A DNA stretch of 63,059 nt. Source: Bacillota bacterium. Its GTDB lineage: Bacteria > Bacillota > Clostridia > Lachnospirales > Lachnospiraceae. The stretch lies in the NCBI GenBank assembly GCA_023442465.1, contig JAEZZQ010000029.1:1-63059 (forward strand), read 5' to 3'. Below are positions 17,042 to 25,132 of the stretch, piece by piece (positions within the stretch are counted from its first letter, which is position 1; each line of letters begins with the position of its first letter). A model generated the notes under the pieces. That model was not told the DNA's origin and did no database searches. It worked only from the letters and a program-made list of their open reading frames with translations. The position numbers were made by a program, and so were the translations under genes.

Positions 17042-18130
17042 ATGAAAAACAATAAAATATTGATAATCAGTTTGGCTTTTATACTATGTATAGGGCTTAT
17101 TTCAGGCTGTGGAAATAAAGCAGCCGAATACGAAGCAGTAACATCAAATAATAAGCTTAGTGTGGTATGTACTACTTTTCCATCCTATGACTGGGTAAAA
17201 GAGGTAATGGGAGAAAGGGCGGAAGATTTTGATTTGACGCTTTTACTGGATAACGGGGTGGACCTGCACAACTATCAGCCTACGGCAGAGGATATTGCTA
17301 AGATCGCCAAGTGCGATTTGTTCATTTATGTAGGCGGAGAATCTGATGGGTGGGTAGAAGATGCTTTAAAAGAGGCCACGAATAAAGACATGCGGGTAAT
17401 CAACCTGATGGACGCGCTCGGAAGCGAGGTAAAAGAAGAAGAGCTTGTTGAAGGAATGGAAGAGGAGGAGCACGAACACGAGGATGGGGATGCACACGAA
17501 CATGAAGAGGGGGATGTGAATGAAGAAGGAGATGTGCATGAAGACGAAGGGGGTAATGGAGAAGGAGACGTGCATGATGACGGAGAAGAAATAGAATATG
17601 ATGAGCACGTATGGCTTTCGCTTAAGAATGCACAAGCCCTGGTTCAAGTAATTGAGGAGACCCTTTCTGATATTGACAGCAATAATGCAGAAATTTATAA
17701 AAACAATAGCAGCGATTATATAACAGAACTGAAAGCGTTGGATGAGGAGTACGAAGCGGCTGTTCTCTCCGGAAAAACGAATACAGTGCTGTTCGGCGAC
17801 CGTTTTCCCTTCCGGTACATGGTAGATGATTATGGATTGGATTATTACGCGGCATTTGTCGGATGCAGCGCGGAGACGGAGGCCAGTTTCGAAACGATAG
17901 CTTTTCTGGCAGGTAAGGTAGACGACTTGAAATTGCCGGTAATCCTCGTGATCGAGAATTCTGATGAAAAAATATCAGAAGCGATTAAGGGCAATACGGC
18001 AGGTAAGGATCAGCAGATATTGGTTATGAATTCTTTGCAGTCGGTTACAAATTCGGATATAGAGGCTGGGTTTTCCTATATTTCGGCGATGAAGGATAAC
18101 CTGGAAATATTGAAGCAAGCTTTGAACTAG
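17042..18130 (+). CDS. znuA: Zinc ABC transporter substrate-binding lipoprotein
   Basis: It captures zinc outside the membrane and delivers it to ZnuBC. The lipobox is LISGC with Cys23. A cluster A-I fold follows, with metal His in VDLHNYQPT and DEHVWLSLKNA. Between them (about residues 134-185) is a His/Asp/Glu-rich loop of HEHEDGDAHEHEEGD type, the usual zinc-specific feature, here unusually long and built of imprecise GDVHE-like repeats. Strong context comes from znuC, znuB and the Fur-type regulator. Manganese specificity is less likely given the loop. Confidence 0.92.
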   Translation: MKNNKILIISLAFILCIGLISGCGNKAAEYEAVTSNNKLSVVCTTFPSYDWVKEVMGERAEDFDLTLLLDNGVDLHNYQPTAEDIAKIAKCDLFIYVGGESDGWVEDALKEATNKDMRVINLMDALGSEVKEEELVEGMEEEEHEHEDGDAHEHEEGDVNEEGDVHEDEGGNGEGDVHDDGEEIEYDEHVWLSLKNAQALVQVIEETLSDIDSNNAEIYKNNSSDYITELKALDEEYEAAVLSGKTNTVLFGDRFPFRYMVDDYGLDYYAAFVGCSAETEASFETIAFLAGKVDDLKLPVILVIENSDEKISEAIKGNTAGKDQQILVMNSLQSVTNSDIEAGFSYISAMKDNLEILKQALN

Positions 18131-18146
18131 GAGGATGAGGACTACT

Positions 18147-18860
18147 ATGGCTTATATTGCCTGTGAGGATTTGACGCTCGGCTATAATGGAAATGTAATA
18201 GCCAAACATATTCAATTTGAAGTAAATAAAGGAAATTACTTATGTATTGTAGGGGAAAACGGAGCCGGAAAAAGTACGCTGATAAAAACGCTGCTTCATT
18301 TAATGGAGCCGTTAGGCGGAAAGATTACGATAGGAGACGGTTTAAAGCCCTATGAAATCGGCTATCTTCCGCAGCAGACGGTGGTGCAGAAGGATTTTCC
18401 TGCATCCGTATGGGAAATTGTTTTATCCGGTACGCTGCCCAAATGCGGGATAAGACCGTTTTTTGGAAAAGCACAGAAACAACTTGCGCAAGAACATATG
18501 AAAAGCATGGCTGTGTGGGAACTGCGAAAGCAATGCTATCGCAATTTGTCCGGCGGCCAGCAGCAGCGCGTGTTACTGGCACGAGCATTATGTGCCACGA
18601 CGAAGGTGCTGCTGCTGGATGAGCCGGTCACCGGGCTGGATCCAAAGATGGCGGCGGAGTTTTACCGCATCATACAGCAATTGAACGCAGACGGCATCGC
18701 CGTTATTATGATCTCTCATGATATTCAGGCGGCTGTCCGTTATGCCAGCCATATTCTGCATGTGGAAAGAGAGGAGTCATTCTTTGGAAGCAAAGAAGAA
18801 TATTTAAGGAGCAGTGAATGGAAAGGATTCCAGTATGCGGGAGGTGGAAAAGATGAATAA
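18147..18860 (+). CDS. znuC: Zinc ABC transporter ATP-binding protein
   Basis: It hydrolyses ATP to drive zinc import. Walker A is GENGAGKST, the signature LSGGQQQRVLLARAL, Walker B VLLLDEP, and the switch His is in MISHD. The ORF could open at 18135, but AGGAGG at 18129-18134 is directly adjacent to that ATG and 12 bases from the ATG at 18147, which begins MAYIACEDL, so 18147 is preferred (237 residues). It overlaps znuB by 8 bases. Confidence 0.92.
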   Translation: MAYIACEDLTLGYNGNVIAKHIQFEVNKGNYLCIVGENGAGKSTLIKTLLHLMEPLGGKITIGDGLKPYEIGYLPQQTVVQKDFPASVWEIVLSGTLPKCGIRPFFGKAQKQLAQEHMKSMAVWELRKQCYRNLSGGQQQRVLLARALCATTKVLLLDEPVTGLDPKMAAEFYRIIQQLNADGIAVIMISHDIQAAVRYASHILHVEREESFFGSKEEYLRSSEWKGFQYAGGGKDE

Positions 18861-19698
18861 TATCATTTTGAAGCTGCAGTTTTATATGGATTATCCGTTT
18901 GTGCGGTATGCGTTGATCGTAGGTACGCTGATCGCTTTATGTTCCTCTTTGCTCGGGGTAACACTCGTCTTAAAAAGATTTTCGTTTATAGGGGACGGAC
19001 TATCCCATGTGGCGTTCGGTGCGATGGCGGTTGCGACGATTTTTAAGCTTGCAAACGATACGATATTCGTTATGCCGGTGACGATTGCCACTGCCGTCTT
19101 ACTTTTAAGAACGGGACAGAATACGAAAATCAAAGGGGATGCGGCGATAGCGATGCTATCGGTCGGCTCGCTTGCCATCGGTTATTTAATTATGAATCTG
19201 TTTTCTACCTCCGCAAATATATCAGGAGATGTATGCAGCACCCTGTTCGGGTCCACCTCCATATTGACGTTGACTAAGGGAGAGGTCTGGATTTGTGTGA
19301 TAATGTCTATACTGGTTGTTGCTTTATTCTGTTTTTTCTATAATAAAATATTTACGGTTACCTTTGACGAAGGCTTTGCGAAAGCGACGGGAACGAATGC
19401 CGACGGCTATAATCTTCTTATTGCAGTGGTAACTGCAGTTATCATTGTTTTGGCGATGAATCTGGTAGGCTCGCTGCTTATATCTGCGTTGGTCATATTT
19501 CCGGCATTATCGGCAATGAGGATCATTCAGAATTTTAAAGGCGTGGTTATCTGTTCGGCGTTCATCTCCGTTGGCTGTGCCGCAGTTGGGATGCTCATAT
19601 CCATATTATTTTCGACTCCGGTTGGTTCTACGATAGTAGCTGCGGATATCGTGGTGTTCTTTGTAAGCTGTATCATAGGAAAAATAGTAAAGAGATAA
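18853..19698 (+). CDS. znuB: Zinc ABC transporter permease
   Basis: This ABC-3 family membrane protein of 281 residues has about 8 membrane segments and forms the zinc channel. The region KRFSFIGDGLSHVAFGA near residue 40 is characteristic of the family, and NLVGSLLISALVIFPALSA marks the C-terminal half. The GGAGGTGG site at 18840-18847 supports the ATG at 18853, inside the end of znuC, over an upstream in-frame ATG at 18814. The overlap implies translational coupling with znuC. Confidence 0.92.
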   Translation: MNNIILKLQFYMDYPFVRYALIVGTLIALCSSLLGVTLVLKRFSFIGDGLSHVAFGAMAVATIFKLANDTIFVMPVTIATAVLLLRTGQNTKIKGDAAIAMLSVGSLAIGYLIMNLFSTSANISGDVCSTLFGSTSILTLTKGEVWICVIMSILVVALFCFFYNKIFTVTFDEGFAKATGTNADGYNLLIAVVTAVIIVLAMNLVGSLLISALVIFPALSAMRIIQNFKGVVICSAFISVGCAAVGMLISILFSTPVGSTIVAADIVVFFVSCIIGKIVKR

Positions 19699-19725
19699 TA
19701 AGGCAGAAGGGAGCATGGTTAAAAA

Positions 19726-20391
19726 ATGAGGTTTAAAAAATATGTAATTTTAGTTACGGGTGTACTGATTTGTTTGAGCGGATGCTCTGGGAAGGAAGAC
19801 AGATTGCCGGGCGGGAAAAATAATGTTGATAAAGTTATTGAGGCACAAGTAAATGTTGCGGACGGCGGGCTGACGGATCAGCAGAGCCAGCAAACGGAAG
19901 GGGCAACCGACACGGTAAAAGATGTAACAAATGATGTGACAGAAGATATAACAAAGGATTCCGGGCAGCAGGGGAACAATCAGGAAAACGATACGGCGGA
20001 ACTGACACAGGAGCCGGTAAATGATCAGGATAATATTGACTATGATCTGACTGCTATGGGAAGCGATATGATATATGCCACTGTCTATCAACTGATGATA
20101 AATCCTGAAGAATATGTCGGCAAAACAATAAGGATGGAAGGGACATATTATGCTACATACTATGAACCCACAGCTAAGTACTACCACTATGTGATCATAG
20201 AGGATGCAACCGCTTGCTGCGCGCAGGGATTGGAATTTATTTGGGAGGACGGAAGTCATGCTTATCCTGAGGAATATCCGGAGGATGAGGCCGAAGTGAC
20301 AGTAACCGGAACCTTTGAAACCTATAAGGAGGAGGGAGACGAGAATCTTTACTGCCGCTTGAGAGATGCCTCTTTGGAAACTGGTAAATAA
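19726..20391 (+). CDS. Lipoprotein with OB-like C-terminal domain, zinc operon
   Basis: The lipobox is CLSGC, Cys20. A low-complexity Asp/Gln/Thr linker (about 25-105) leads to a C-terminal domain (about 115-221) with the pattern NPEEYVGKTIRMEGTYY...VTVTGTFETY. This resembles the OB-fold end of DUF1980/YcgQ-like proteins, which in Firmicutes are tied to zinc limitation. It follows znuB by 27 bases behind GAAGGGAGC. A role in zinc capture or sensing at the membrane is inference. The CC pair (TACCAQG) could bind metal. Confidence 0.75.
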   Translation: MRFKKYVILVTGVLICLSGCSGKEDRLPGGKNNVDKVIEAQVNVADGGLTDQQSQQTEGATDTVKDVTNDVTEDITKDSGQQGNNQENDTAELTQEPVNDQDNIDYDLTAMGSDMIYATVYQLMINPEEYVGKTIRMEGTYYATYYEPTAKYYHYVIIEDATACCAQGLEFIWEDGSHAYPEEYPEDEAEVTVTGTFETYKEEGDENLYCRLRDASLETGK

Positions 20392-20495
20392 TAACCTATA
20401 AATATAGTTATTACTGCGAATAATAATGTTATAAAAGTCAATATCGACCTAAAAATAAGTCATAAAAGAAGATAGTACATCTAATGTGGCTATGG

Positions 20496-20579
20496 TACTA
20501 TAAAATAGAAAAATGAAGTCAATATATTTGTGCGAAGCAGAAGAAGGCCTATCGCTTCGCCAAAGACTATTTTATAGTA
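20496..20579. repeat. 84-base element with perfect 13-base terminal inverted repeats
   Basis: TACTATAAAATAG (20496-20508) and CTATTTTATAGTA (20567-20579) are perfect inverted repeats. Nested inside is GCGAAGC/GCTTCGC (20532-20560). It ends 19 bases before the GH3 start, so it could be a regulatory hairpin in the leader or a miniature inverted-repeat insertion. An AATAAC/GTTATT hairpin precedes it near 20390-20410. Confidence 0.6.
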
Positions 20580-20597
20580 AGAGGAAAGAGGTACAAA

Positions 20598-23360
20598 ATG
20601 AACGGCAAGATATTTGACTTGAATGAATATGCGGCGAAGGCCAGGGAAGCGGCGGCTGAAGGAATCGTAATGCTTAAAAATGACGGACATCTGCTCCCGC
20701 TTTCAAAGGACACGAAGGTAGCGATCTTCGGAAGGTCACAATTTCACTATTATAAAAGCGGAACGGGTTCGGGAGGAATGGTGAATACCAGATATGTCAC
20801 CGGAATCCTGGAGGCGCTTGAGGCAGAAAAGTGCTTTACGGTAAATCAGGCGGTAAAAGAAGCATATGAGAGCTGGATGGAAGAGCATCCCTTTGAGGTG
20901 GGCGACGGCTGGGCGAAGGAGCCATGGTTTCAGGAAGAGATGCCTTTGAAGCCGGAATTCGTGGAAGCAGCCAATAAGGATTCGGACGCAGCGATTGTCG
21001 TAATCGGGCGCACGGCAGGAGAAGACCAGGATAACAAAGCGGAGGAAGGAAGCTACCTTCTTACAAAGACAGAATTAAATATGATAAGTCAGGTGTGCAG
21101 GGTATTCAAGCACACCATTGTTCTATTGAACGTAGGAAATACCATCGACATGAAATGGGTGGAGGAAAACAATCCTTCCTCGGTATTGTATGTATGGCAG
21201 GGAGGACAAGAGGGAGGAAGCGGCATTGTAGATGTTCTTAGCGGCAAAGTAACGCCTTCCGGCAGGCTGACGGACACGATAGCAAGAAATATCGAGGATT
21301 ATCCGTCCACCGCGAACTATGGAGATGATAAACGCAATTTTTATGCGGAGGATATTTATGTAGGATACCGGTACTTCGAGACCTTTGCGAAGGAGAAGGT
21401 GCTTTATCCCTTCGGCTTCGGCATGTCTTATACCTCCTTTGAAAGAAAGCTTGAGAAATTGGAAGAGACAAGGGATAAGGTCGATGTTCTGGTGAAGATT
21501 ACGAACATCGGAGAGTATAAAGGGAAGGAAGTCGTTCAGATATATTGTGAGGCACCTCAGGGCAGACTTGGGAAGCCTGCCAGAGTACTGTGTGGATTTG
21601 CCAAGACCCAAATACTTAGCCCGAAGGAAAGTGTTACCGTGAAAGTTTCCTGTCCGAAATATCTGTTTTCATCTTACGATGACAGCGGTGTAACGGGCTA
21701 TAGATACAGCTATGTGCTGGAGGAAGGAAGCTATGGTATTTATATAGGCGCAGATGTAAGGCAGGCGGAATACGCAGGAAGCATCGATGTAGCAGAGCTT
21801 ACCGTGGTGGAAACCCTGAAGGAGGCGATGGCACCTTCTGTTTCTTACCAGAGAATGAAGCCCGCAGCAGGAGATGACGGACAGCTTCATGTGACGTATG
21901 AAGAGGTGCCTATGGGTACGGTGGACCCTATGAAAAGACGGGGCGGGAATATTCCGAAGGAAATCGCCTATACGGGTGATAAAGGATTAAAATTGGAGGA
22001 TGTTTCCGAAGGAAGGGCCTCGATGGAAGACTTTATCGCACAGCTTTCGGATGAAGACTTGTGCTGTATCGTAAGAGGAGAGGGAATGTGTTCTTCCAAG
22101 GTAACGCCGGGTACCGCAGGAGCCTTCGGCGGTGTCACAGGGCGGTTGTCGGCTTTCGGTATCCCGTTAGGATGCTGCGCGGACGGTCCCAGCGGAATAC
22201 GTATGGATAGCGGAACATATGCCTTCGCTATGCCAAACGGCACTTGTCTGGCATGCTCCTTTAACGAAGAACTGCTGGAGGAATTATATGAGTTCGAGGG
22301 AATGGAGCTTCGTAAGAACAATATCGATACGTTACTCGGCCCGGGAATGAATCTTCATAGGAACCCTTTGAACGGGCGAAACTTCGAATATTTTTCTGAG
22401 GACCCTCTGGTAACGGGAAAAATGGCAGCCGCTCAGCTAAAGGGTATGGACAAATATGGAGTAACGGGGACGATAAAGCATTTTGCATGTAATAATCAGG
22501 AGCATAGCCGGAATGAAGTAGAGGCGGTCGTTTCGGAAAGGGCCTTAAGAGAATTATATCTAAAAGGCTTTGAAATAGCGGTAAAAGAAGGCGGTGCCTA
22601 TAGTATCATGAGTACCTATGGGCCGGTAAACGGCTTCTGGACAGCCAGCAATTACGACCTGCTGACGACTATTCTGCGCGGAGAATGGGGATTTGAGGGA
22701 ATCGTTATGACCGACTGGTGGGCGAGGGGAAATGAGCCCGGCGGCCCGGCGGACGTGAAAAACACTTCGGCAATGGTGCGCTGTCAGAATGATTTGTTCA
22801 TGGTGACGATAGATTCTGAGAAAAATACGTTGCAGGATGATTCCATGGAAGGCATCTCGGGAGGAAAAACAGCGAGAGCGGAATTCCAGAGAAGCGCCAT
22901 GAACTTATGCGGAACACTCATGCGTATGCCGGCCTTTTTACGAAGCAGGGGAATTGAGACGGAATTGGATAAACAGTTGATGGAATGCATCGAGGAGGAT
23001 GAAAAGGAACTGCTCGAGATGAGAATTGTTAAGGTGGAGAAGGAAACAGAAATTCCGGCAGAGTGGATTGACACGCAAAAGGGAAAGAGCACCTTGCTGC
23101 AAGTAGTTTTTGTAGAAGAGGATGCGTCCAGACTCTCTTTTTCATGCAGGATTCCTTCGGCGGGAGAACTCTCTCAGATACCGCTTTCCATTTTCCGGGA
23201 TAAACAGTTATTAAAGACGATTACACTGACCGGAAAGGATAGCGAGTGGAGAACGGAAATACTCGATTTGGAACCTGCTTTTTGCAGCACCTACTTTTTA
23301 AAATTCTATTTCGGACAGAGCGGGATGGAAATTAAAGACTGCAAGATCGAGAAAGTTTAA
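20598..23360 (+). CDS. Circularly permuted family 3 glycoside hydrolase (beta-glucosidase-like)
   Basis: The domain order is inverted. The alpha/beta C-domain comes first (REAAAEGIVMLKNDGHLLPL, residues about 15-250), then a fibronectin III-like domain (about 285-400), then the (beta/alpha)8 N-domain (about 480-760) with DGPSGIR, KHFACNNQE and the nucleophile Asp706 in VMTDWWARG. Permuted GH3 enzymes are known in rumen and gut Clostridia. The 920-residue protein has no signal peptide, so it acts in the cytoplasm on imported glycosides. The start follows AGAGGAAAGAGG. Substrate specificity is not readable. Confidence 0.93.
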   Translation: MNGKIFDLNEYAAKAREAAAEGIVMLKNDGHLLPLSKDTKVAIFGRSQFHYYKSGTGSGGMVNTRYVTGILEALEAEKCFTVNQAVKEAYESWMEEHPFEVGDGWAKEPWFQEEMPLKPEFVEAANKDSDAAIVVIGRTAGEDQDNKAEEGSYLLTKTELNMISQVCRVFKHTIVLLNVGNTIDMKWVEENNPSSVLYVWQGGQEGGSGIVDVLSGKVTPSGRLTDTIARNIEDYPSTANYGDDKRNFYAEDIYVGYRYFETFAKEKVLYPFGFGMSYTSFERKLEKLEETRDKVDVLVKITNIGEYKGKEVVQIYCEAPQGRLGKPARVLCGFAKTQILSPKESVTVKVSCPKYLFSSYDDSGVTGYRYSYVLEEGSYGIYIGADVRQAEYAGSIDVAELTVVETLKEAMAPSVSYQRMKPAAGDDGQLHVTYEEVPMGTVDPMKRRGGNIPKEIAYTGDKGLKLEDVSEGRASMEDFIAQLSDEDLCCIVRGEGMCSSKVTPGTAGAFGGVTGRLSAFGIPLGCCADGPSGIRMDSGTYAFAMPNGTCLACSFNEELLEELYEFEGMELRKNNIDTLLGPGMNLHRNPLNGRNFEYFSEDPLVTGKMAAAQLKGMDKYGVTGTIKHFACNNQEHSRNEVEAVVSERALRELYLKGFEIAVKEGGAYSIMSTYGPVNGFWTASNYDLLTTILRGEWGFEGIVMTDWWARGNEPGGPADVKNTSAMVRCQNDLFMVTIDSEKNTLQDDSMEGISGGKTARAEFQRSAMNLCGTLMRMPAFLRSRGIETELDKQLMECIEEDEKELLEMRIVKVEKETEIPAEWIDTQKGKSTLLQVVFVEEDASRLSFSCRIPSAGELSQIPLSIFRDKQLLKTITLTGKDSEWRTEILDLEPAFCSTYFLKFYFGQSGMEIKDCKIEKV

Positions 23361-23387
23361 TTCAAGCGACACTTAATTGAAGCTTTT

Positions 23388-23416
23388 ATGTAACAGGAGT
23401 ACTTTCCTAATTACAT
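23388..23416 (-). repeat. Family A repeat core hairpin, reverse orientation, copy A6
   Basis: On the minus strand it reads ATGTAATTAGGAAAGTACTC followed by CTGTTACAT, the same hairpin as in the other copies. Minus-strand transcription coming from the CDF gene passes the terminator at 23417-23478 and then enters this repeat. Confidence 0.7.
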
Positions 23417-23478
23417 AAGAAAAAGTGAGGATGCCCCTTTTTATGAGTGTAGAACTCATAATCTGAGGACATCCTCAT
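23417..23478 (-). terminator. Terminator between the convergent GH3 and CDF genes
   Basis: TGAGGATGCCC (23426-23436) pairs with GGACATCCTCA (23467-23477), with one mismatch. The minus strand has the better U-tract (CTTTTTCTT), so it mainly serves the CDF gene; the plus-strand tract TTTCATTT is weaker but could serve the GH3 gene. Confidence 0.75.
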
Positions 23479-23529
23479 TTCATTTAATATAGGAACAATC
23501 AGCGAAGAATGGTATGGGTTTTTAAGCTG

Positions 23530-24708
23530 CTATAGTGCATGCGGGTTATAAGCCTTATCCACTTGTATCACCGCCATATATGTTTCGTCAATGAGGCGGA
23601 TTTGCTCGCTGATATAATTAGTAATTTCTTCATCGTTCTTTTTATAATGGAAAGGAACTACAATGTCGAAAATGATGTTTGTATGGGTGGGGCCTTTTAC
23701 CACGCGGAAATCATGGAAGCATACTTCCGGATAGGCTGTGGTAATTACTTCTGAAATCCGGCTTTTCAAGGCGTTGATCTGTTCATCCTGTGTGACCACC
23801 GGGTCCATATGTATGACGGCTTCGCAGTGCAGTTCGTTGCGCAGCCTATGCTCGATGTTATCGATCATATCGTGGAGTGTGAGGATATCGCCGTCTGCGG
23901 GGACCTCAGCATGCAGGGAGAGCATGACCCGGCCGGGGCCGTAATCGTGCACGATCATATCGTGAATACCAAGAACATGCTCATAGCTCATAACGATGGT
24001 TTCCACATTTTTCACGAAATCGGGGTGTGGGGGCTGGCCGAGCAGAGGACTGACGGTCTCCTTCGCGGCACAGTAACCTGCATAGAAGATGAAGAGGGCT
24101 ACCATAATGCCGCAGTAGCCGTCAATTTTAAGACCGGTAAACTTACCGACCAAAGCGGCAATAAGAACTACTGTGGTAGCCATAGTATCGCTTAAGCTGT
24201 CCATGGCGGTAGCGCTCATGGCGGCACTGTCTATTTTTTTTCCGATACTTTTGTTGTAAAAAGCCATATAGAGCTTCACGCCTATGGAAACGGCCAGAAT
24301 GACCACGGTAATCAGACTGAATTCCACCGCCTGCGGATGAATGATTTTATCAACGGAGGAACGTGCCAGCTCAAAGGCCATGATTAAAATAGCGATGGAA
24401 ACGAGAAGCCCGGATAAATATTCAATGCGTCCATGGCCGAATGGGTGGCCCGGGTCCGGCTTTTGTCCCGCCATCTTAAAGCCGATGAGAGTAATCAAAG
24501 AGGAACCCGCATCGGATAGGTTGTTAAAAGCATCTGCCGTTACCGCAATGGAATTACTGATAATTCCTGCGAGGAATTTGCCGATAAAAAGCAGTATATT
24601 CAGGAAGATTCCCACCGCGCCGCACAGAACGCCGTACGCCTGACGAACCTGGGGAGATGAAGTATTGTCTCTATCCTTTATAAATATTTTTGTAAGCAAT
24701 GATACCAT
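23530..24708 (-). CDS. Cation diffusion facilitator, probable Mn2+ exporter
   Basis: This proton-coupled divalent metal exporter has six membrane segments (residues about 27-215) and a cytoplasmic CDF dimerisation domain, here followed by an extra C-terminal region (392 residues in all). Site A residues read N-x3-D in FNNLSDAG (segment 2) and D-x3-D in MDSLSDTMA (segment 5). Family knowledge: ND/DD sites are associated with manganese, while HD/DD sites favour zinc. HPFGHGRIEYL is the conserved loop. GGAGA lies upstream of the start on the minus strand. Confidence 0.9.
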   Translation of the reverse strand: MVSLLTKIFIKDRDNTSSPQVRQAYGVLCGAVGIFLNILLFIGKFLAGIISNSIAVTADAFNNLSDAGSSLITLIGFKMAGQKPDPGHPFGHGRIEYLSGLLVSIAILIMAFELARSSVDKIIHPQAVEFSLITVVILAVSIGVKLYMAFYNKSIGKKIDSAAMSATAMDSLSDTMATTVVLIAALVGKFTGLKIDGYCGIMVALFIFYAGYCAAKETVSPLLGQPPHPDFVKNVETIVMSYEHVLGIHDMIVHDYGPGRVMLSLHAEVPADGDILTLHDMIDNIEHRLRNELHCEAVIHMDPVVTQDEQINALKSRISEVITTAYPEVCFHDFRVVKGPTHTNIIFDIVVPFHYKKNDEEITNYISEQIRLIDETYMAVIQVDKAYNPHAL

Positions 24709-24877
24709 AAAATTTCTCCTATAAAAATGATGAAGTAATAGTATCTATTTTATATCTTTTTCCTATAAATGACAAATGCTTTATGGCCATAACCCTTCAT
24801 GAACCCACAAACACTTGTTATTATTCGCCTATTTCGTATTTACAACCGGGGAAAAAACATGTATAATTGCAGACGGA

Positions 24878-24906
24878 TTGAACATAAATAGATGCATTCA
24901 TAATAT
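24878..24906 (+). promoter_or_regulatory. Possible gpmI promoter in a 424-base AT-rich gap
   Basis: TTGAAC and TAATAT are spaced 17 bases apart in the gap 24709-25132. The rest of the gap is AT-rich with no ORF, no clear hairpin beyond CCTCTC/AAGAGG near 24995-25012, and no recognised riboswitch. Confidence 0.35.
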
Positions 24907-25132
24907 ATATGCTATGTACAAAAAATTATGATAGATTTCAGGGCAATTCTATTGGCTTTACGATTACAATCTATAAGAGCAATGAGTCATAAATGCCTCT
25001 CTATGTAAGAGGAACAAATTACAAACATAATGAATTACGAAAGTAACGGATTATGCAGAGGTGAATTATTATAATAATGATTTATGATAATATGAAAATA
25101 CTTTCGTGATTTGAGAAAAGGAGAATGAAAAA

